DNA from: Balaenoptera acutorostrata
Taxonomy: Eukaryota; Chordata; Mammalia; Artiodactyla; Balaenopteridae
Length of the DNA stretch: 64,000 nt
NCBI RefSeq assembly: GCF_949987535.1
Contig: NC_080082.1
Span: forward strand, 31,036,011-31,100,010
Reading direction: 5' to 3'
Shown here: positions 58,441-64,000 of the stretch, one piece after another
How positions within the stretch are numbered: the first letter of the stretch is position 1
Layout of the letters: each line of letters starts with the position of its first letter
The notes under the pieces: generated by a model
The model's database searches: none
Seen by the model: only the letters and a program-made list of their open reading frames with translations
What the model was told of the DNA's origin: nothing
Made by a program: the position numbers and the translations under genes

Positions 58441-59510
58441 TTTGAAATCGAGAATCACCCTTGACTCTGTCCCCTTCTTCATCTTTGTAACTAATTGTTA
58501 TAAAATTCTCTCACATTAGAAGTCCTTTGAAATTCATACTTCTCTTCTGTATCACTGCTCTGCCTAGTACATGCCCACCTCATGTTATTTCAAGAATACT
58601 GCTCTACTCCAAATACACTCCTTTAAACAAGAACAACCCAATTCATTGTACACCTGCCACCGAACTAATCTTCCTAAAATATCATCAGCATCATGTCACT
58701 CTCAGCGTTGGAAACCTTTGAAGGCTTCCCAGAACTCAGCCATCTCTTAGTATCTCTCTCTTGGTCTAAGTTTCTGAAACTTTCTATTTTAGCCAGGTAG
58801 CCTAACTACTTTAGGCTATGTTTACTAAATTACTATCTTATCCTGATCCTCCTAATGAATTCTACCTAACTGCAATGACCTCTTCCCAACCGTCTACATT
58901 TTACCCAACTGGAAAGTCAACTATTCCCGAAAATCTGATCTACGTGGCTTGAGATGAGCCCACCATCTGAACTTGGACCTTGCTAATGAAATGACTATCT
59001 ATCGCCTGGGTCTGTGAGGTCCCCTGGCATTTTCTCAGAGGTCCATGAATTCTATCAGAATTTGTAAATTGTATGCCTTCATTTCAGTGATAATCTAAAA
59101 TAATTATTCTACCAGTTACATAGACCAGATTTCTCTTTAGCAGTGACATTTTGAAACTGAAAAGCATTTTTATAGAGTAGTACTGCTTTTCTTAATATTT
59201 CAGGGATTCACAACTGGTATCTATGAGCCTCTACTATTAGAAGGGTCTAAGAATATCTTTCTTCTAAGAGAAATCTGTAAGTGCATCTGACAATCATGTA
59301 TTGTCATGTGACATACCTTTCCTAGTGTTGTCTTGAACTGTTATTTAAGACCTTTATTAGAGTTTATTTTTTCATGTTTCTGTGTCTTCTCTTCCCAAAC
59401 AGATGGTAAACTCTCTGGGGACAGGGATTATGTCTTAGACTTCTTTGGATTCCTGATGCACCAAACCTAATCTTGAAAAGAGCAAGTGCTTGGTCAAAAC
59501 TGACTGCTCT
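58440..59510 (+). mobile_element. L2 remnant, forward, long and diverged
   Basis: The segments 'ctgccaccgaactaatcttc', 'catcatgtcactctcagc', 'ttgaaggcttcccagaactc' and, near the end, 'aactctctggggacagggat' follow L2 order. The middle (about 58950-59390) may be an unrelated insertion, as it lacks L2 features. No open frame of the L2 ORF survives. Confidence 0.6.
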
Positions 59511-60535
59511 GTTTTTGACTATGAAGGGCTGATCTGGTCCACACTGGATGCTAGAGGGGAACAAAACAATGCGGACACTAGATGTCCAACCGAAAATTAT
59601 GGAAAGGGAGTACTCAAATTGTCCAACTGTGAGTGAGCCTCATCTGCACTAGGGCTGCATTGCTTGGAAACATTTCCCAACCAGTCACAGGGCTCCCAGA
59701 GGATGCTTTTTATAAAACAAAGGTTTTCATCATTCCTTTCTTCCAATAAGACAGTAAAAATCAAGACCGTTTATTAGCACTAAGTAAAACTGAAGCATTT
59801 CTTTCTCGTAACTGGTAAGAGGTACCAGAATTTTAAAAAGGTGTTGAATCCGACCTATTAACATTTCTGGTAAGTCCTTAATCTGTGTTAATTTCATGCT
59901 ATCATACAGAGAATCCTAGAAGTACCATTCATCTCCTCTGTGAACAGGGTCGTCCTGTGTGTCATCCTATAGACTTTATTAGTAGCAAAATGAAGCCAGG
60001 AGGTGTCAAGGAGACAGGATTAGAAGCAGCAGAGAACCTCAAAATGGGATTTTCCCACTTGAGGACCGCGAGAGGAGTGGAAAATTAATTGGCCCCTATC
60101 CATACACAGTGCTTCATTGATTACCTGCAATCTTTTCTCATGCAAGTATGTAGAGTTGATTTATATGGATTTACAGAGTGTAATACTTTATCGTGTTAGT
60201 TAAGAACTCGGGCAGCAATCGACAGCAGAGGCCAGCATAAATGAAACCACGGACTAATTTACTAGAAGAAAGAATATTCTTTAACCAGTGCCTTTCCCAC
60301 TGTTGTTACCTGGAGACAGGAATGGGATCAACCAAGGAGGACTAGGACACAAGATTGCTGATGGGAAAGTAGGCAGTTACAGGGCCAAATGATAAACTTC
60401 TTGCAAAATAGCCTGCCCTACGCCTCATGTCTCAACTAACAAAAGGGGACAGGGAAGGTAGCTTTAGGAAGAAAATAACTAAAGCTAGGGCACGTGAGGA
60501 AGCTTTTCTTCCTCTGTGAACTGTTCTTTGTTCAA
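59511..60535. other. Unique sequence, no gene seen
   Basis: AT-rich unique DNA without recognisable repeats or exons. Confidence 0.4.
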
Positions 60536-60539
60536 GTGC

Positions 60540-60640
60540 TACTGCACATTCAGCATGAAAGTTAATTAACACACAGCACACTGCTGCCTGGAACGCCTTA
60601 CGTAATTATACCTGCAGTCTAATTAGGTAACTCTCCACTC
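60540..60640. promoter_or_regulatory. Triple TAATTA homeodomain-site cluster
   Basis: Three TAATTA cores lie at 60563-60568, 60603-60608 and 60620-60625, within 63 bases, with 'gttaattaac' around the first. TAATTA is the core of antennapedia-class and paired-class homeodomain sites. The surrounding sequence is repeat-free. Enhancer function is inference. Confidence 0.35.
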
Positions 60641-62100
60641 TTCCTTGTCTCAATCACCCAAGCTACACTCTCTCAAAGTGTGACTAGCATTCATTTAGGA
60701 AGGCTTGTGACATGCTTGTGAAATTGAAAAGTTGTCACTTTCAACATGTTGGATACACTAACAGCCTAAATGAGCTTTCCCACATGCCTTTCATGCAGAA
60801 AATGAAACCTTGTGAGTTTCATCTTGCTGGATTCCTTTGGATTTTCTTCTGGTGTTCCACAGATTCCACAACAGCATGCCAGGGAGAATTATACTTTATT
60901 GATGACAGAGTCAGGCCATCACTCATTGAGGTATTTGTGCTGTTATTTATTTAACTTTCATAGGATGATATACTGTTAATATTAACTCAGTGCTGATGGA
61001 ATTCTGAGAAATTAAAATTCTCTTTCCTTAGACTTTTCTGGAATTTTCCAAACATTTTACAACGAGGAAGCATTATCCTTATGCTCATAAAAATGTAGGG
61101 AGGAAAAGAAAAATTGGTAAAAGACTCCTCCACAAAATGATCCCATCCTTAATTTTCCCACAGTAATGTATGAATGACTACCATGTAATATACACAGTGT
61201 AACTTACTACTACAGGATCTTATTTCAGAATTTAAAACATTGTGTACAATAAAATACTAACCTACAACAAAAGCTTTCATTTAGACTATCAAATTGAACA
61301 AATGTGCAAGCTATGTTGTAAATCCCCCCCAAGTATGTACAACTCAGTCAAATAGGGTACAGATTTTAGTGACACATGATGTGACAAGGGTTGTAATCAG
61401 TAAAGGTTAACGATAGATTACACTTATGTTTTTCTCTGACCACCATTTGTAAGTGACATCATAAATCACCCTTGAGATGTGTCACTTGGGCTTGGCACAC
61501 CTTTGTTATCAGGTAAAAATGACATAGGGAACACCATGTGCTTAAATCTGTTGATCCCATGAACAGGAAGTTCACAGGAGCTGAATGCCACCCCACCTAT
61601 TCTGAAAATTGGTGGGAGGGGAGGGAGGTGTGGGGGGAATGAGAAGCAGAAGTTAATTAGCTTCAATGCCTGGGTCCACTGCTACCATCAGCCATGCTAC
61701 CCAACTGGTGGGCCAAGCCAAAGGGATCAGAGACAAGTCTTAACTACTGCCAAGTTCACACTCTGCCTGAAGTGACTGTCAACTAATGATAGATTAGGCA
61801 TCTCTGATTGCTCTATCAAAACATGCATCTCAAATCTTGATTAGTAAGCCTACTGAATTATGATTAATTCACAAGGGTGCTGCTGACAGATAAGATACTT
61901 TATCTGACAATGTGTACTAGTTGCTTTGCCTGAAGCAAAACAAAAAACAAAAAAAAACCCCAACACAAAACAAAACACAAACTCCTGAGTTGCTAGTAAA
62001 ATAAACAGTATCAAGTACAGCACATTGAGAAGGAAAATGAGGCTACAGTGCACCTTTTAGTTTAATACAGAGCTTGTTTGTGAGAACCCAGCCTTGATAC
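60641..62100. other. Unique sequence, no gene seen
   Basis: The stretch 61740-61870 is rich in ATTA/ATCA cores and may be a weak candidate element. A (CAAA)-like A-rich tract lies at about 61937-61980. Short frames have no domain. Confidence 0.4.
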
Positions 62101-62423
62101 AAAAACAGGAGGGGTGGGCTTCCCTGGTGGCGCAGTGGTTGACAGTCTGCCTGCCAATGCAGGGGACACGGGTTCGAGCCCTGGTCTGGGAGGATCCCAC
62201 ATGCCACGGAGCAGCTGGGCCCGTGAGCCACAACTACTGAGCCTGCGCGTCTGGAGCCTGTGCTCCGCGGAAAGAGAGGCCGCGATAGTGAGAGGCCTGC
62301 GCACCGCGATGAAGAGTGGACCCCACTTGCCACAACTAAAGAAAGCCCTCACACAGAAACGAAGACCCAACACAGCCATAAAAATAAATAAAATAAATAA
62401 TAAAAAAAAAAAACAGGAGGGGT
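62101..62423 (+). mobile_element. CHR-type SINE with 15-bp TSD
   Basis: The body (62116-62408) starts gggcttccctggtggcgcag, has B-box-like 'gggttcgagccctgg', the 'gcgcgtctggagcctgtgc' subtype marker and an A-rich tail. It is flanked by aaaaacaggaggggt at 62101-62115 and 62409-62423, identical in both copies. Confidence 0.96.
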
Positions 62424-63750
62424 TAAGGGAGAGACATACACTAGGAACAATATATTGCAAACAAGAGAACCCCAGAGTGCCCCCCTGCCTTTCCAGCAAG
62501 GAATGTGTAAGAGCTGGGAACTTGGGGTTGCTGCAGGAAGTGTCACCCTCAGTTTGGTGACATCCCAGTTACTCAGGCCAGAGGCAGAGCAGAATTGGCC
62601 TGCCTTTGTCAACGTCACCATCCAATTACTCTCCTTGTCTCTGGGATGAAGACAGCTGTGCATAGAAATATTCAGCAGACCTAAACTCTTGGGATTTTCA
62701 GAAGGTGGATGTTATTTTTTGTTATTGTTAGGAATTGAAATGATGAGGAGGAGGGAAAGAACTAGTACTTTTGTCTTTTGTTTCCTTAAGAAAAGGGATT
62801 ACAATGAGTGTTTTAAAATATTTTTCTTTCTTTTTCTTTTAGCTTTGTCTGAAGCAAGGAAACCCTCCATATGATATACATTCAAGTGTGAGTTTAGTAC
62901 TTAGTGACTAAATGACTCAGGAAAGACTATCACGGTATCTCTCATTCCGCTGGTATCTCTCAACCCAGCTCATCCCAAGCCCGAACCTAAACTATCCGTC
63001 AACTCCTGTCCATTCACAGCTTTGTCAATCCCCCAAATTCAGCTGTGGTTGTTGGGGGGTGGGAGGTACACAGTAAGAGGATGTTAAGTACTCAAACTCT
63101 CGTGGACTTTTAGACGGTATCATTATCTCATCCCGACCTTGTGATTTTTCCAGAAGCCTAACGTCCTATAATCATGTTTCTCTTTTGCTAGTATTAACCT
63201 TTCGGTGACTTCTTTCTTTTCTCGCTCTTTCTCTCTCATAACTACCCTCTGTTAATCAATTGTGCACTGCAGATGGGGTCAAGGAAACCTACTTCCTCCT
63301 CGGATAGCCTCCAATGTTTCTACTCTTGGGGATAAAAGTGCTTTAAATGGAGTTATAGTCTAGGAAATCAATATATGATTACTGCAAAGATTTGTATTGA
63401 TTGCCCTGTTGCATTGCAAAAAGGCTAAAGAAAAATGGCATGGCACATTTGCCTTCAATTTCTACTCCACAGAGTTTGTTGTGAATGTTTGGGGCAAGAA
63501 GAAAATGCTGGAACTTTATTTGATGACCTAAAGTTTTCATCATTCAATCCACTTGCTTCTCTCTCTACCCGAGAAAACACTTCATTATAACTCCCTTGGC
63601 TTCCAGTCTATAATACTGGTGACATCAGGGACTCCCAGGAGAGAGCTGAAGGGTGTCTACTCCCCACAAGGGGGCTGAGTCCGAAACTGCTGGTTCCCTT
63701 CCTATAGCATCCATCCTCCTCTTCCCCCTCCCTTACCGCATCCTGCTTTT
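62424..63750. other. Unique sequence, no gene seen
   Basis: The 148-codon plus frame and 145-codon minus frame near 62062-62560 are readings of the SINE extended into its flank. No other coding signal was seen. Confidence 0.45.
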
Positions 63751-63754
63751 GTTG

Positions 63755-64000
63755 GGAGCAGTACTGTACTCAGCTGAAAAATATTTCTGTTTCCTGTATC
63801 AACAGGTGTGACTAAGTGATGAACTTCTGACTAATGGCATCTAGGTGGAGGTTGTTGGGTAAGGGCTTCTGGGGAAGTTCCTTCAAAGGGGGGGAAGGGG
63901 ATGATTCCATTGCCAGACACATTTGTATTTCTCCCCTTTCTTCCTTCTTCCAACCTGGAATGTAGCTGAGACATTAGGAGCTGGAGCAGTTCTCTTGTGA
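63755..64000 (+). mobile_element. Possible ancient LTR-type repeat, runs off the window
   Basis: Pieces such as 'aggtgtgactaagtgatg', 'ttctgactaatggcatc' and 'aacctggaatgtagctgag' resemble a common ancient mammalian dispersed repeat of LTR/MaLR type. Family and orientation are uncertain, and the element continues past the window end. Confidence 0.35.

Noticed and set aside
62062..62560. 145- and 148-codon frames on opposite strands
   Set aside because: Both read through the CHR SINE at 62116-62408 and its flanks.

Overview
The window is nuclear DNA from a mammal, most likely a cetacean. The evidence is a set of tRNA-derived SINEs of the CHR type found in whales, dolphins and hippos, with a 5' head reading cttccctggtggcgcagtgg and an A-rich or (TAAA)n tail. 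Older mammal-wide repeats (MIR, L2, MLT1, L1M) lie beneath them. There are no bovine BovB/Bov-A2, pig PRE-1 or primate Alu copies. I cannot tell baleen from toothed whale by eye.

I find no protein-coding gene, exon series, rRNA, tRNA, CRISPR array or bacterial or viral gene. The open frames are short, have no recognisable domain, and either lie in unique sequence or are antisense readings of SINEs. The window reads as a gene desert or the interior of a very large intron.

Layout. 1-4.3 kb: L2, MIR and a CHR SINE inserted in an L1 3' end. 4.3-6.8 kb: unique, fairly GC-rich DNA with C and G homopolymers. 6.8-10.5 kb: old repeats (MIR, MLT1, about 1 kb of reverse L1, and a forward L1 tail). 10.5-22.5 kb: mostly unique, with several AT-rich, homeodomain-motif-rich blocks that look like conserved non-coding DNA. 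22.5-24.3 kb: an old L1 tail hit by a younger truncated L1, then a CHR SINE. 24.3-27.7 kb: unique with candidate enhancers. 27.7-28.3 kb: a MIR split by a CHR SINE. 28.15-49.22 kb: about 21 kb in which I see no lineage-specific SINE, only old MIR, L2 and MLT1 pieces, with the best candidate regulatory blocks (30.8, 35.6, 36.4, 38, 43 and 47-49 kb). 49.2-64 kb: repeats resume (three SINE loci, one a nested pair, plus L2), with one notable triple TAATTA cluster at 60.6 kb.

Nothing here amounts to a new biological system that I can defend. The most useful observations are the SINE-free candidate regulatory domain, well-bounded retroposon insertions with target-site duplications (possible phylogenetic markers), a nested SINE pair whose outer copy has lost its A box, and a SINE that duplicated a POU octamer. 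All conservation and enhancer statements are inference from base composition and motifs; no alignment was possible.
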